A DNA stretch of 64,000 bases from JAVBQJ01 sp031549115 (lineage in GTDB: Bacteria; Verrucomicrobiota; Lentisphaeria; Victivallales; Victivallaceae): positions 7,451-71,450 of the forward strand of contig JAVBQJ010000071.1 of NCBI GenBank assembly GCA_031549115.1. Reading direction: 5' to 3'. The notes under the pieces are model-generated. The model searched no databases, was not told the origin of the DNA, and saw nothing but the letters and a program-made list of their open reading frames with translations. Below, piece by piece: positions 24,481-33,345 of the stretch. Made by a program: the position numbers and the translations under genes. Positions within the stretch are counted from its first letter, which is position 1, and each line of letters opens with the position of its first letter.

Positions 24481-25650
24481 TTAAACGTAGGAGCTTTCCA
24501 CCTCGATATGTGCCCGGAGACGCGGATCGGCGCGATGCAGTTCCGCCATGATGCGGCGTTGGATTTCCCGGTGTTCGAGGGGATAATCGCGCGGCACCAC
24601 GACATCGAATGCCACGCGGATTTCCCGTTCCGACCGGCTGGCGATCCGGAAATCGTGGATTTGCAGAAACGGGTCGATTTTGCCGACGATATCCTCTGCG
24701 AGGCCGGTCAGCCGCCGTGTTTCCGGATCGCTCGGGTCGATCGGGTCATAGTGCAGCGTCAGGTGCATATGCAGCTCCTGGCCGATCGATTTTTCTGCCC
24801 GGTCGAGCACATTGTGCAGCGAAAACGGGTCGTTGCGGTAATCGGCCACCGCGTGGGCGCTGGCGATATAGCGGTTTGGTCCGTAGTTGTTGATGATGAT
24901 ATCGTGGACGCCGAGAATTTCCGGCACCGCCAGCAAACGCTGGCGCAGCTTCTGCACCAGTTCGGCATCGGGACGCGTTCCCAGCAGCGGGCTGACCGTG
25001 TCCCGGATGATTTTCACGCCGCCGTAGATCACGAAACCGCCGACCAGGAATCCGAACCAGCCATCCAGGGGGAAGGGGGTCAACGGCGCCAGCGCCAACG
25101 ATAAAATCGTCAGCGACGTCACCAGCACATCGGACAAGCTGTCGAATGCCGCCGCCCGCACCGCCTCGGAGTCGATCAAACGGCCGATATAGCGGTTGTA
25201 GCCGTACATCCACAGCTTCAGCGCCAGCGAGGCGATCAGGATTGTCAAGGCAAGCCAACTGAAGAAGACCGGTTGCGGATCCCGGACCCGCTCCAGCGAA
25301 CTGCGCAGGAACTGCAACCCGACCGCGACGATCAGAAATGCCACCGCCAGTCCGGCGATGTATTCCATCCGTCCGTGACCGAACGGATGATCCTCGTCCG
25401 GCGGCCGTTCCGACATCCGGAAGCCCGCCAGCGTGACAATGGAGCTGGCTGCGTCGGAAAGGTTGTTGAAGGCATCCGCGGCAACGGCGATGCTGTTGGC
25501 TGTCAGCGCAATAAACAGCTTGACCGCGAAGAGAGCGAAGTTGCAGACGATGCCGAGTGCTCCGGCCAGAGTCCCGTACGCACCGCGGACCTTGGCGTCC
25601 TGCGTCCGGGTGTGGTCGCGAATAAAGAGCCGGACCAATAAGCGAATCAT
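24481..25650 (-). CDS. Cation diffusion facilitator (CDF) metal exporter
   Basis: 389 residues from the ATG at 25650 (RBS ggaggcg). The frame is open upstream but that portion lies in the parC 3' region. Six membrane segments occupy residues ~20-210 (GALGIVCNFALFAVKLFIALTAN, GLAVAFLIVAVGLQFL, LALTILIASLALKLWMYGY and others). Metal-site motif DAFNNLSDAASS and the HPFGHGRMEY segment are typical of FieF/YiiP exporters of Zn, Fe or Mn. The cytoplasmic domain (~215-389) includes a duplicated ferredoxin-like region ending in RIMAELHRADPRLRAHIEVE, longer than in YiiP. Located 28 bases downstream of the topoisomerase gene on the same strand; its stop abuts a repeat element. Confidence 0.9.
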   Translation of the reverse strand: MIRLLVRLFIRDHTRTQDAKVRGAYGTLAGALGIVCNFALFAVKLFIALTANSIAVAADAFNNLSDAASSIVTLAGFRMSERPPDEDHPFGHGRMEYIAGLAVAFLIVAVGLQFLRSSLERVRDPQPVFFSWLALTILIASLALKLWMYGYNRYIGRLIDSEAVRAAAFDSLSDVLVTSLTILSLALAPLTPFPLDGWFGFLVGGFVIYGGVKIIRDTVSPLLGTRPDAELVQKLRQRLLAVPEILGVHDIIINNYGPNRYIASAHAVADYRNDPFSLHNVLDRAEKSIGQELHMHLTLHYDPIDPSDPETRRLTGLAEDIVGKIDPFLQIHDFRIASRSEREIRVAFDVVVPRDYPLEHREIQRRIMAELHRADPRLRAHIEVESSYV

Positions 25651-25678
25651 TTTTCGCCTCCGTAAATTATGGCAGCGC

Positions 25679-28186
25679 TCAGAAGCCGAATTCCGGCTGA
25701 ACGATGCCGAGATCATCCAACGAATCCCGCTCGGCGGATTGCGGTTCCCGCTCCGGCGGCGGTGGGGGGGGAACTTCCACAGCAGGGCGCAGCGGTCGTT
25801 TCCGTGCCGGACGCCGGGCGTCCGGCGTCTCTTCCAACACGAAATCCCCGGTCTTTGCCGTGTCCGGAGCAACCGCTTCCGGCTGCGGCTCTTCCACGGC
25901 TTCGGTTGTTTCGATGCTCTCCACAACTTCAACGGTTTCCGTTACTTCGACAACCTCTGCAACTTCGACGGTTTCCGTTATTTCGATGCTCTCCACGACT
26001 TCGACGGTCTCCGCAATTTCAACGGTTTCCACGATCTCGACGGTTTCCGTTACCTCGATGGTCTCCACGACTTCGACGATTCCGGGCGCCGTTTCCGGCA
26101 CTTCCACGCTACCGCTGTCGACATCGTCGTCATCGGTGCCGTTCGACTCGCGCGGCGCCGCATCGGCGGCGAGCAGGACTGCCATTTCCTCCGGCTCCAG
26201 ATAGCGCTGCCAGGTCAATTTTTCCAGCGATTTGCCGTTGAAAAGCATCAGGCCTCGGGCTTTGGCGGAACGGACCGCCAGCGTCAGCACGTTGAACTCC
26301 TGCTTTTCCTTGCTGCGTTTGTCCGCGACGACGGCTTCGTAAACCGCGTCCGGGCGCGGCGTGAACAAATCCACCCGGCAGTTTTCCGGGCACAGATTGT
26401 AAACGCGGTCGGTGATGAATTTGTCGATTTTGCAGCGCTTGCCGTAAAACTTCCCGGTTTTGTTTTCCCGGTATACCACCCCGAACTCGATGGCCGGATC
26501 GTATTTCCGGAAGTCGTACAGCTTGCCGATGAAGATCTTTTCCGGGCGCGGAATGATCTTATATGCGCCGTTGCGCTCGAGGCACAACAGCTTGTCGAAT
26601 TCATTGACCAGTACGCTGTCGTCGCTCTTGACACCGGTGCCGATGTAGCCGTTTTTCCGGTCCCAACCGACTTTGATGTTGTTGAGCGCGGCTTCGCGCG
26701 GGTCGATCTTTTCCAGATTTTCGATTTCGGTGCGGCGCGGGAAACGGGGGCCGTACTTTGCCAGCAGCGCTTCGAGGTACTTGATTGCGTAGGATTTCAG
26801 ATGCTTGAGGTTCTTTTCGACCGTGTCCATCTGGGCCAGGATATCGGCGATCTCCTCCTGGTTCTTGCGGATGTCGAACAGCGAAATCCGCCGGATCTGC
26901 AACGCCAGCAGCTTCTCGATGTCTTCGGGGGTGATGTCGCGGCGCAGCATGTGCCGGAACGGCGCCAGTCCCTCCAACACCGCCAATTGCACCGCGTCGG
27001 CGGTCACGCACTCCTCGATCTTTTTGTAAATCCGGTTCTCGATGAAAATCTGCGCCAGCGTTTTGGAGTGGAACAATTCGCTCAGCCGTTCGTATTCCAA
27101 CTCCAGTTCGCGCTGCAGATAATACAGCAGCTTTTCGGTGTTGCGCCGGATCACGCTGTCGACATTCATCTCCACCGGGTGGCCTTCGCAGATCACCATC
27201 ATGTTGACCGAGATCGACTTCGAGCAATCAGTATAGGTATAAAGCGCCTGCAGCGCCTTTTCCGGGTCGTAACCGCGGGTCGGCACGATTTCGATCTCGA
27301 CCTTTTCGGCGGTATAATCGTTGATCGTCGCGATCTTGATCTTGCCCTTTTCCACCGCGCGCTCGATCGACGCGATCAGGCTTTCGGTGGTGGTGGAGGC
27401 CGGAATTTCATGGATCAGGAGTTTGCGCCCGTCGATGTCGATTTTCGCCCGCAGAATGACCTTGCCGTTGCCTTTCGCGTATTCGCGCACGTCCATCAGC
27501 CCGCCTTGCAGGAAGTCGGGGTAAAGCTCGAAGTCTTCGCCGCGCAGCACCGCGATCTGGGCCTGCAGGAGTTCATTGAAGTTGTGCGGCAAAATCCGCG
27601 TGCTCATCCCGACCGCGATGCCTTCGGTGCCGAGCATCAATAGCGACGGGATTTTCACCGGCAGCACCACCGGCTCCTGGTTGCGGCCGTCGTAGGAATC
27701 GACCAATTCGGTGATGCTGTTGTTGAACAGCACCTCTTTGCCCAGCGGCGACAGCCGGCACTCGATGTAACGCGGCGCCGACGCGCAGTCGCCGGTGTAG
27801 ATATTGCCGAAGTTCCCCTGCCGGTCGATGAAATATTCCTTGTTGGCCAAAACCACCAGCGCATCGCCGATGGAGGCGTCGCCGTGCGGGTGAAACTGCA
27901 TGGTGTGGCCGATCACGTTGGCGACCTTGTGGAATTTGCCGTCGTCGAGGCGCATCAGGCTCCACAGGATGCGCCGCTGCACCGGTTTGAGGCCGTCGTC
28001 GACATCCGGGATGGCGCGGTCTTTGATCACGTAGCTCGCGTATTCCAGGAAGTTGCGGTCGATCATCCGCGACAGATATTGATTGGTATTCTGGTCCCGC
28101 TGCGCTTCGACCGCTCCCGAATCCAACGCTTCCGGCTCGCTGTCGCTGCCGGCGGCCTCATACTTGATTTCTTCGTCCGTGGTCAT
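25679..28186 (-). CDS. parC: Topoisomerase IV-type subunit A with acidic hexapeptide-repeat tail
   Basis: 835 residues. N-terminal winged-helix and tower core (~35-470) with the QFHPHGDASIGDALV region and catalytic Tyr in SAPRYIECRL (~140). Coiled-coil arm and C-gate follow (~380-470). The C-terminal part (~500-690) looks like a reduced blade domain without a recognisable GyrA box, which with the short partner favours topoisomerase IV over gyrase. Residues ~704-763 are ten copies of a six-residue unit [VI]E[VIT]xE[TSV], followed by a basic and Pro-rich patch and an acidic end. Overlaps the parE stop by four bases. Decatenation of daughter chromosomes is the expected role; gyrase A cannot be excluded. 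Confidence 0.85.
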   Translation of the reverse strand: MTTDEEIKYEAAGSDSEPEALDSGAVEAQRDQNTNQYLSRMIDRNFLEYASYVIKDRAIPDVDDGLKPVQRRILWSLMRLDDGKFHKVANVIGHTMQFHPHGDASIGDALVVLANKEYFIDRQGNFGNIYTGDCASAPRYIECRLSPLGKEVLFNNSITELVDSYDGRNQEPVVLPVKIPSLLMLGTEGIAVGMSTRILPHNFNELLQAQIAVLRGEDFELYPDFLQGGLMDVREYAKGNGKVILRAKIDIDGRKLLIHEIPASTTTESLIASIERAVEKGKIKIATINDYTAEKVEIEIVPTRGYDPEKALQALYTYTDCSKSISVNMMVICEGHPVEMNVDSVIRRNTEKLLYYLQRELELEYERLSELFHSKTLAQIFIENRIYKKIEECVTADAVQLAVLEGLAPFRHMLRRDITPEDIEKLLALQIRRISLFDIRKNQEEIADILAQMDTVEKNLKHLKSYAIKYLEALLAKYGPRFPRRTEIENLEKIDPREAALNNIKVGWDRKNGYIGTGVKSDDSVLVNEFDKLLCLERNGAYKIIPRPEKIFIGKLYDFRKYDPAIEFGVVYRENKTGKFYGKRCKIDKFITDRVYNLCPENCRVDLFTPRPDAVYEAVVADKRSKEKQEFNVLTLAVRSAKARGLMLFNGKSLEKLTWQRYLEPEEMAVLLAADAAPRESNGTDDDDVDSGSVEVPETAPGIVEVVETIEVTETVEIVETVEIAETVEVVESIEITETVEVAEVVEVTETVEVVESIETTEAVEEPQPEAVAPDTAKTGDFVLEETPDARRPARKRPLRPAVEVPPPPPPEREPQSAERDSLDDLGIVQPEFGF
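25898..26077 (-). repeat. 18-bp coding tandem repeat in parC
   Basis: About ten degenerate 18-base units (for example the recurring block gacttcgacggtttcc on the plus strand) encode the [VI]E[VIT]xE[TSV] hexapeptide tail. Tandem units of this length are prone to copy-number change. Confidence 0.8.
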
Positions 28187-29994
28187 AGCGTCGCATCCAG
28201 ATTTTTCATGATATGTTCACGTCGCGCCGGCGTATTTTCTCCCATATAGAAATTCAACAGCTCGGGGACGTTTCGCATCGTATCCACCGTCACCTGCAGC
28301 AGACGGATGTTTTCGCCGATGAACACGCCGAACTCGTCCGGCGAAATTTCCCCCAACCCTTTGAAGCGGGTGATCTCCGGCATCGAGCGGCCCTTGCCCA
28401 GCCGCTGAATCGCCGCGTCGCGTTCGACCAGGTTGTAACAGTAGATCGTTTCCTGCTTGTTGCGCACCCGGAAGATCGGGGTTTCCAGAATATACAAGTG
28501 CCCCGACGTCACCACCTGGTGATGCAGCTCCAGAAAGAACGTGATCATCAGGTTGCGGATATGCGAGCCGTCGACGTCGGCGTCGGTGGCCAGGACCACC
28601 TTGTCGTAGCGCAGCTCCTCGGGGTCGTTGTCGATTCCGAGCGCCTGGGTGATGTAGTACAGCTCCTCGTTGCGGTACACTTTCTCCTCGGCTTCGTTGT
28701 GGCAGTTCAGGGGTTTGCCCTTCAACGAAAAGATCGCCTGGGTGTAAACGTCGCGGCAGCTGACCATGGAACCGGTCGCCGACTGCCCCTCGGTGATGAA
28801 AATCATGGTTTCGCGGCCGTTGGCGCGGCGGTCGCCCTTGTGATATTTGCAGTCCTTGAGCTTCGGAATTTTGAGCGACATCTTTTTGGCGCTCTCCTTG
28901 TTCTGCTTTTTGACCTGCTGGATCTGTTTGCGCAGCTGTTCGTTGCGGGATATCTTGTCCATCACGATATCGGCGGCGTCGCGGTTTTTGTGCAGATAAT
29001 CGCAGATCGCATCCTTGACCGCGGCGACGATCGGACCCCGGACTTCGGAGTTGCCGAGTTTGTTTTTGGTCTGCGACTCGAATACCGGATCCTGCAATTT
29101 GATCGCGATGGCGCCGGTCAGGCCGTCGCGGACGTCGCTGGCCTGAAAACTCTTGCCGGAAAATTCATTGATCGCTTTCAGCACCCCTTCGCGGAATGCC
29201 GACAGGTGCGTCCCGCCGTCGCTGGTGTACTGGCCGTTGACGAAGGAATAGTACGTTTCGCCGTAATCGTCATGGTGCGACAGCGCGAATTCGTAGGGCC
29301 CGACTTTGAATGCCATCACATCGTACAGCTGCGAATCGCCCATTTCGGTGTCGAGCAGGTCTTTGAGCCCGTTTTTGGAAAAAAAGCGCTGGTCGTTGAG
29401 GTACAAGGACAACCCGCTGTTCAAGTACGCATACATCCACAGCCGTTTTTCGATGTATTCCAGCCGGTATTCGAAGTCGACGAACTGTTCCTCGTCCGGC
29501 GTGAAGCGGACGGTGGTGCCGTTTTTCTCGTCGGTGTCGCCGTCGTTTTCGCCGGTCAGTATGCCGCGCTCGAAACGCGCCTCCTTGAACTTGCCGTCGC
29601 GGACCGAGCGGGCGATGAATTCGCGCGACAGCGCGTTCACCGCCTTGGTGCCGACGCCGTTGAGGCCGATTGAAAACTGGAACGCGGCGTCGTTGTATTT
29701 GCCGCCGGTGTTCATTTCGGAGACGCATTGCACCAGCTTGCCCAGGGGAATGCCGCGGCCGTAGTCACGGACCGACAATTGCTTTCCCTCCAGACGGATG
29801 TCGATGCGCTTGCCGGAGCCCATGATGTATTCGTCGACGGCGTTGTCGATCACCTCTTTCAGGAGGATGTAAATGCCGTCGTCGGGGTGCGAGCCGTCGC
29901 CGCGCCGGCCGATATACATTCCGGGACGCAGACGGATGTGCTCCAGCGAGCTCAGAGTTTTGATGTTGTCTTCATTGTAAACGGGTTGTTCCAT
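28183..29994 (-). CDS. parE: Topoisomerase IV-type subunit B (ATPase)
   Basis: 603 residues, short for GyrB (~640-800) and right for ParE. GHKL ATPase start LRLRPGMYIGRRGDG, IDNAVDEY with the ATP-site Asn, GLNGVGTKAVNAL glycine motif; transducer domain follows. The TOPRIM domain carries ITEGQSATGSM (~398) with the catalytic Glu and DADVDGSHIRNLM with the Mg-binding Asp residues. Coupled to the A subunit by a four-base ATGA overlap. Upstream is a 246-base divergent gap shared with rpsB. RBS agaaggg lies upstream of the ATG. Confidence 0.88.
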   Translation of the reverse strand: MEQPVYNEDNIKTLSSLEHIRLRPGMYIGRRGDGSHPDDGIYILLKEVIDNAVDEYIMGSGKRIDIRLEGKQLSVRDYGRGIPLGKLVQCVSEMNTGGKYNDAAFQFSIGLNGVGTKAVNALSREFIARSVRDGKFKEARFERGILTGENDGDTDEKNGTTVRFTPDEEQFVDFEYRLEYIEKRLWMYAYLNSGLSLYLNDQRFFSKNGLKDLLDTEMGDSQLYDVMAFKVGPYEFALSHHDDYGETYYSFVNGQYTSDGGTHLSAFREGVLKAINEFSGKSFQASDVRDGLTGAIAIKLQDPVFESQTKNKLGNSEVRGPIVAAVKDAICDYLHKNRDAADIVMDKISRNEQLRKQIQQVKKQNKESAKKMSLKIPKLKDCKYHKGDRRANGRETMIFITEGQSATGSMVSCRDVYTQAIFSLKGKPLNCHNEAEEKVYRNEELYYITQALGIDNDPEELRYDKVVLATDADVDGSHIRNLMITFFLELHHQVVTSGHLYILETPIFRVRNKQETIYCYNLVERDAAIQRLGKGRSMPEITRFKGLGEISPDEFGVFIGENIRLLQVTVDTMRNVPELLNFYMGENTPARREHIMKNLDATL

Positions 29995-30114
29995 GCCTGC
30001 CCTTCTTTACTTTATCCAATAAATGTAACCCCGAATCGGTGATTTTTCAAGGGAAAAGCCAAATTTTTACTTGGCCCGGAAGCGGGAAAGTCCCTGAAAA
30101 ACTGTTTTTTGCTC

Positions 30115-30142
30115 TTGAAAAAGACGGAAACGATGCTATTTT
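30115..30142 (+). promoter_or_regulatory. Probable rpsB-tsf promoter
   Basis: TTGAAA (30115-30120), 16-base spacer, TATTTT (30137-30142), in the 246-base divergent gap between parE and rpsB. Confidence 0.5.
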
Positions 30143-30185
30143 AGGAGATGGTGTTTCCCGTAAACACACAATAATTTAACCCGAA

Positions 30186-30214
30186 GGCGGTTTCCGCGTT
30201 ATGGAAAAGCCGCC
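30186..30214 (+). promoter_or_regulatory. Hairpin in the rpsB leader
   Basis: GGCGGTTTCC (30186-30195) pairs with GGAAA and CCGCC (30203-30214) across a two-base bulge, ending 26 bases before the rpsB ATG. It could be an autoregulatory S2-binding site; this is only a structural guess. Confidence 0.35.
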
Positions 30215-30240
30215 GCAACGAACAGGAGCGCAAGCGAATC

Positions 30241-31131
30241 ATGGCGAAAATTACGATCAACGATCTGTTGGAAGCCGGTTGTCATTTCGGACACCAGACC
30301 AAGCGTTGGAACCCGAAGATGAAGCACTTTGTCTATGGTGCGAAGAACGGCATCTCGATCATCGACCTGACCAAGACCATGGTCCAGATCGCCGAAGCCT
30401 GCAACTTTTTGCAGAACGTGGTGATGAAGGGCGGAGACATCCTGTTCGTCGGCACCAAGCGCCAGGCGCAGCAGATCACCCGCGAGCTGGCCGAGCGCAC
30501 CAATATGTTCTATGTTTCCGAGCGCTGGATGGGCGGTACTTTGACCAACAACATCACTATCCGCAAGAGCATCGCCAAGATGTACGACATCGACAAAACG
30601 ATGGATTCCGATGCTTCCAAGGGGCTGAAGAAGAAAGAATTGTCGATGATGGCGCGTAACGCGCAGCGTCTGCACCGCGACCTCGACGGCATTGCGTCGA
30701 TGAAGCGCCTGCCGGCGGCTCTGGTGGTGATCGACGTCTGTCACGACGACATCGCGGTCCGCGAAGCCAAGAAGCTGAATATTCCGATCGTCGCGATCTG
30801 CGATACCAACGGCGACCCGGAACCGATCGATTACCCGGTGGCGGCCAACGACGACGCGGTGAAGTCGATCAAGGTGATCACCGATTTGTTCAGCGACGCG
30901 ATTCTCATCGCCAAGGAAGTGTACCAGAAGCAGGTCGTCGAGGCGGAACAGGCGAAAGCCGCGGAAGCCAAGCTGAAGGCCGAAGAGGCGCAGGACGCCG
31001 AAGACGCCGCCCCGAAGGGGCAGGGCCCCCGTAAACCGCGTCCGCGCAAGCAGGACAACAAGCCGGCTGCCGATGATGTGATGGGGCAGGCAATGGCGGC
31101 GCAGGAAGTTGTGGCGCCCGCCGCGGAATAA
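30241..31131 (+). CDS. rpsB: 30S ribosomal protein S2
   Basis: 296 residues. Canonical S2 features: N-terminal LLEAGCHFGHQTKRWNPKM, FVGTKRQAQ, SERWMGGTLTNN, and the C-terminal core PIVAICDTNGDPEPIDYPVAANDDAVKSI. About 55 extra residues follow the core (Ala/Glu-rich then basic, KPRPRKQDNK), so it is longer than the ~240-residue E. coli protein; such tails are common in this phylum-level group. Part of the universally conserved rpsB-tsf pair, with tsf starting 29 bases downstream. An RBS (ggagcg) precedes the ATG. Confidence 0.97.
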   Translation: MAKITINDLLEAGCHFGHQTKRWNPKMKHFVYGAKNGISIIDLTKTMVQIAEACNFLQNVVMKGGDILFVGTKRQAQQITRELAERTNMFYVSERWMGGTLTNNITIRKSIAKMYDIDKTMDSDASKGLKKKELSMMARNAQRLHRDLDGIASMKRLPAALVVIDVCHDDIAVREAKKLNIPIVAICDTNGDPEPIDYPVAANDDAVKSIKVITDLFSDAILIAKEVYQKQVVEAEQAKAAEAKLKAEEAQDAEDAAPKGQGPRKPRPRKQDNKPAADDVMGQAMAAQEVVAPAAE

Positions 31132-31160
31132 GCAATTTGCATAATTTTGAGGTGAAGAAA

Positions 31161-31967
31161 ATGATCAGTGCGGATCAAGTGAAGCAGCTCCGGGACAAGA
31201 CCGGTGCCGGGATGATGGATTGCAAGCGGGCTTTGACCGAAGCCAATGGCGATATGGAACAGGCGATCGAAGTGCTGCGCAAGAGCGGCGTTGCCAAAGC
31301 GGAAAAGAAATCCGCCCGTACCACCAACGAAGGCAAAGTTGCCTGTGTGGTTGCCGGCGACGGCGCGGCGATTGTCGAAATCCTGTGTGAAACCGACTTC
31401 GCGGCGAAGAGCGACCGTTTTCTCGCTTTCGTCGATGAAGTGGTCAACACCACCGCGAAGTTCGACGCCGACGGCGACGCGACCGCGATGCTGCAGGAAA
31501 AAATGGCCGACGAACTGGTCAACAAGATCGCGATCATCGGCGAAAACATGCAGTTGCGCCGTGCCGCCCGCTGGGCCAGGACCGGCAAGATCGCCAGCTA
31601 CATTCATGGCGGCGGCCGTATCGGCGTGATGGTCGAAGTCGAGGGCGAAAACCCGGACGACGATTTCATGAGCGATCTGTGCATGCACATCGCGGCGTTC
31701 AAGCCGGACTATATTTGTTCGGCCTGCATTCCGGCGGAAAAGATCGCCAAGGAAAAAGAAATCGCGGCGGCCGCCGATCCGAAGCTGGCGGGCAAGCCGG
31801 CGGAAATGATCGAAAAAATCCTCGCCGGCAAGATCAACAAGTGGTTCAGCGAAGTGACGCTGTTGCAGCAGCCGTGGATCCGTGACGACAAAAGCTGCCT
31901 GGCCAAGCTCCGGCCGAACTTGAAGGTCAAACGCTTCGTTCGCTGGGAAGTCGGCGAAGAAATCTAA
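31161..31967 (+). CDS. tsf: Translation elongation factor Ts
   Basis: 268 residues from the ATG at 31161 (RBS gaggtgaag); an in-frame upstream ATG at 31137 has no RBS. N-terminal UBA-like domain VKQLRDKTGAGMMDCKRAL with the EF-Tu-contacting TGAG motif, then the core with CETDFAAKSDRF, which inserts near the EF-Tu Mg site. It exchanges GDP for GTP on EF-Tu. Followed by a strong terminator. The usual next genes pyrH and frr are not here; nadD follows after a structured repeat. Confidence 0.97.
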   Translation: MISADQVKQLRDKTGAGMMDCKRALTEANGDMEQAIEVLRKSGVAKAEKKSARTTNEGKVACVVAGDGAAIVEILCETDFAAKSDRFLAFVDEVVNTTAKFDADGDATAMLQEKMADELVNKIAIIGENMQLRRAARWARTGKIASYIHGGGRIGVMVEVEGENPDDDFMSDLCMHIAAFKPDYICSACIPAEKIAKEKEIAAAADPKLAGKPAEMIEKILAGKINKWFSEVTLLQQPWIRDDKSCLAKLRPNLKVKRFVRWEVGEEI

Positions 31968-31994
31968 GATTCGGAAGCACAGTTTCAGAATCCA

Positions 31995-32040
31995 ACGCCG
32001 GTCGGAACGGGAACAACCGTCTGACCGGCGTGTTTTTTTA
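31995..32040 (+). terminator. Rho-independent terminator after tsf
   Basis: CGCCGGTC (31996-32003) pairs with GACCGGCG (32023-32030), then TG and seven T. It ends the rpsB-tsf transcript before the structured element A. Confidence 0.9.
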
Positions 32041-32062
32041 TCGTCATGAGATAACAAAAAAA

Positions 32063-32300
32063 TAGAGCCGCCATTCATGGCGGCGGTCTGCTCTCCGTCA
32101 TACGGAGGCGCGGTCCAGCAGGCGAATACTGCTGGTCGATGCGAAGCGAAAACGAGGGGCTTGTCCCCGAGGGGGAAGAGCAAGCTCACGAATGTGAGCG
32201 TAGCGAGAGCGGAAGCCACCCAAGGTAGCGATGGTGTAGGGAGAGCGAAGCGATTCCCGGAGCATAGAGCGGACGAGGCATCGCATCGGCGATGAGGACA
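32063..32300. repeat. Structured intergenic element, copy A, in the 31968-32321 gap
   Basis: Shares four invariant blocks with copies B and C: TAGAGCCGC hairpin start, CTCCG-tcata-CGGAG hairpin plus GCGCGGTCCAGC, CCACCC(A)AGGTAGCGATGGT (32214-32236), and GAGCG-ACGAGGC near the end. Variable stems pair within this copy: CCAGCA/TGCTGG, GCTCAC-gaat-GTGAGC, CATCGC-atcg-GCGATG. On the minus strand the element ends in an eight-base hairpin (GCCGCCAT/ATGGCGGC) followed by TCTATTTTTTT, terminator-like. Strand of function is undecided. No open frame of note. Confidence 0.8.
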
Positions 32301-32321
32301 TAACGGTAGATGAGGGAAAGA

Positions 32322-32963
32322 ATGGCGGGAAAACGGCGTACTGCTTATTTCGGGGGCACCTTCGATCCGGTGCACGAGGGGCATATCGGGTTGGCGCAGG
32401 CGGTGGTGAAGCACGGCTTTTCCGACCGGGTGTGGTTCGCTCCGGCTTTCGTGCCGCCGCACAAGCGCCGGCGCCGGATCACCGCGTACGTCCACCGGCT
32501 GAATATGTTGACGCTGGCGCTGCGGGGGCTGGATGCCCTGGAGGCGACGGATTTCGAAGCCCGGATTGCGCTGAACCCGTCGTACAGCTGCGAGGTGATG
32601 CGGCGGCTGCGGGCGGCTTATCCGGAGGAGCACTGGCAGCTCCTGATCGGTGCCGACAGCCTGCTGGAACTTCACGGCTGGTTTCAGGCGAAAACGCTGG
32701 TAAATGAATGTGAAATCCTGACGGCGCCGCGTCCCGGAGTCGTTGTGACGCAGGAGTTTCTGATAAAAAACTGGGGTGTGGAAAACGGGGGGCGCTTGTA
32801 CCGCTCTTTGCTGCCGCTGCCGGAATTCGACGCCTCGTCGACGAAAATAAGAGAAAAAGTTGCCAACCGGGTTGTACTTCCGGAAATTCAGTCGTATATT
32901 GAGATGTGCGGACTTTATGAGGGAGTAACCGGAGGAGAGGAAAATTGGAAAACAAAGCATTGA
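32322..32963 (+). CDS. nadD: Nicotinate-nucleotide adenylyltransferase
   Basis: 213 residues from the ATG at 32322 (RBS gagggaaag); the ATG at 32310 has none. Nucleotidyl-transferase signature YFGGTFDPVHEGHIGLAQ with the (H/T)xGH motif, VPPHKRRRRITAYVHRLNML, and the C-terminal DASSTKIREKV (the ISSTxIR motif). It adenylates nicotinate mononucleotide to deamido-NAD in the cytoplasm. Overlaps rsfS by 19 bases, a pairing (nadD-rsfS) conserved in many bacteria. Confidence 0.93.
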   Translation: MAGKRRTAYFGGTFDPVHEGHIGLAQAVVKHGFSDRVWFAPAFVPPHKRRRRITAYVHRLNMLTLALRGLDALEATDFEARIALNPSYSCEVMRRLRAAYPEEHWQLLIGADSLLELHGWFQAKTLVNECEILTAPRPGVVVTQEFLIKNWGVENGGRLYRSLLPLPEFDASSTKIREKVANRVVLPEIQSYIEMCGLYEGVTGGEENWKTKH

Positions 32964-33337
32964 AAATCGCGGAGCTTGCTGCGCGTGCGATCAACGACAA
33001 ATTCGGGCAGGACATCATGGTTCTGGAGGTGGGAAGCCTGACCAGCATTGCCGATTATTTCGTGCTGTGCACCGCCAATTCCGGGCCGCATCTGCGGGCG
33101 CTGACCTCCGAAGTGGAGGACCGGTTGCGGAAGGAAATGAAGGTCCGGCCGCAGCGCATCGACGGTGACGTCGAAAGCGCGTGGATCACGATGGATTACG
33201 CCAGTGTCCTGGTGCACGTGATGACGCCGGAAACCCGGCAGAAATATCAATTGGAAAGCTTGTGGAGCGACGCGCCGCATATCGACGCCATTCGTTCGGC
33301 GATCGACAATATGCCGCTCCCGGTACCGGCGCAATAA
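32945..33337 (+). CDS. rsfS: Ribosomal silencing factor RsfS (YbeB/Iojap)
   Basis: 130 residues from a TTG at 32945 with an ideal RBS (ggaggagagg). Iojap-fold features: MVLEVGSLTSIADYFVLCTA and GDVESAWITMDYASVLVHVM. It binds L14 and blocks 50S-30S joining under starvation. The non-ATG start and the 19-base overlap with nadD suggest low, coupled expression. Confidence 0.92.
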   Translation: MENKALKIAELAARAINDKFGQDIMVLEVGSLTSIADYFVLCTANSGPHLRALTSEVEDRLRKEMKVRPQRIDGDVESAWITMDYASVLVHVMTPETRQKYQLESLWSDAPHIDAIRSAIDNMPLPVPAQ

Positions 33338-33345
33338 GAGGTGGC

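Noticed and set aside
24288..24551. Short frame shared by the 24 kb and 50 kb repeats (its counterpart is 50175-50408, minus strand)
   Set aside because: About 50 residues match only because the DNA is repeated. The frames run into different flanks, lack an RBS and continue into neighbouring genes, so I treat the repeat as non-coding.
32063..32300. IS200/IS605-type or HEARO element, group II intron
   Set aside because: No TnpA, TnpB/IscB or reverse transcriptase is present and no intron domain V hairpin is evident. A relation cannot be excluded without a structure search.
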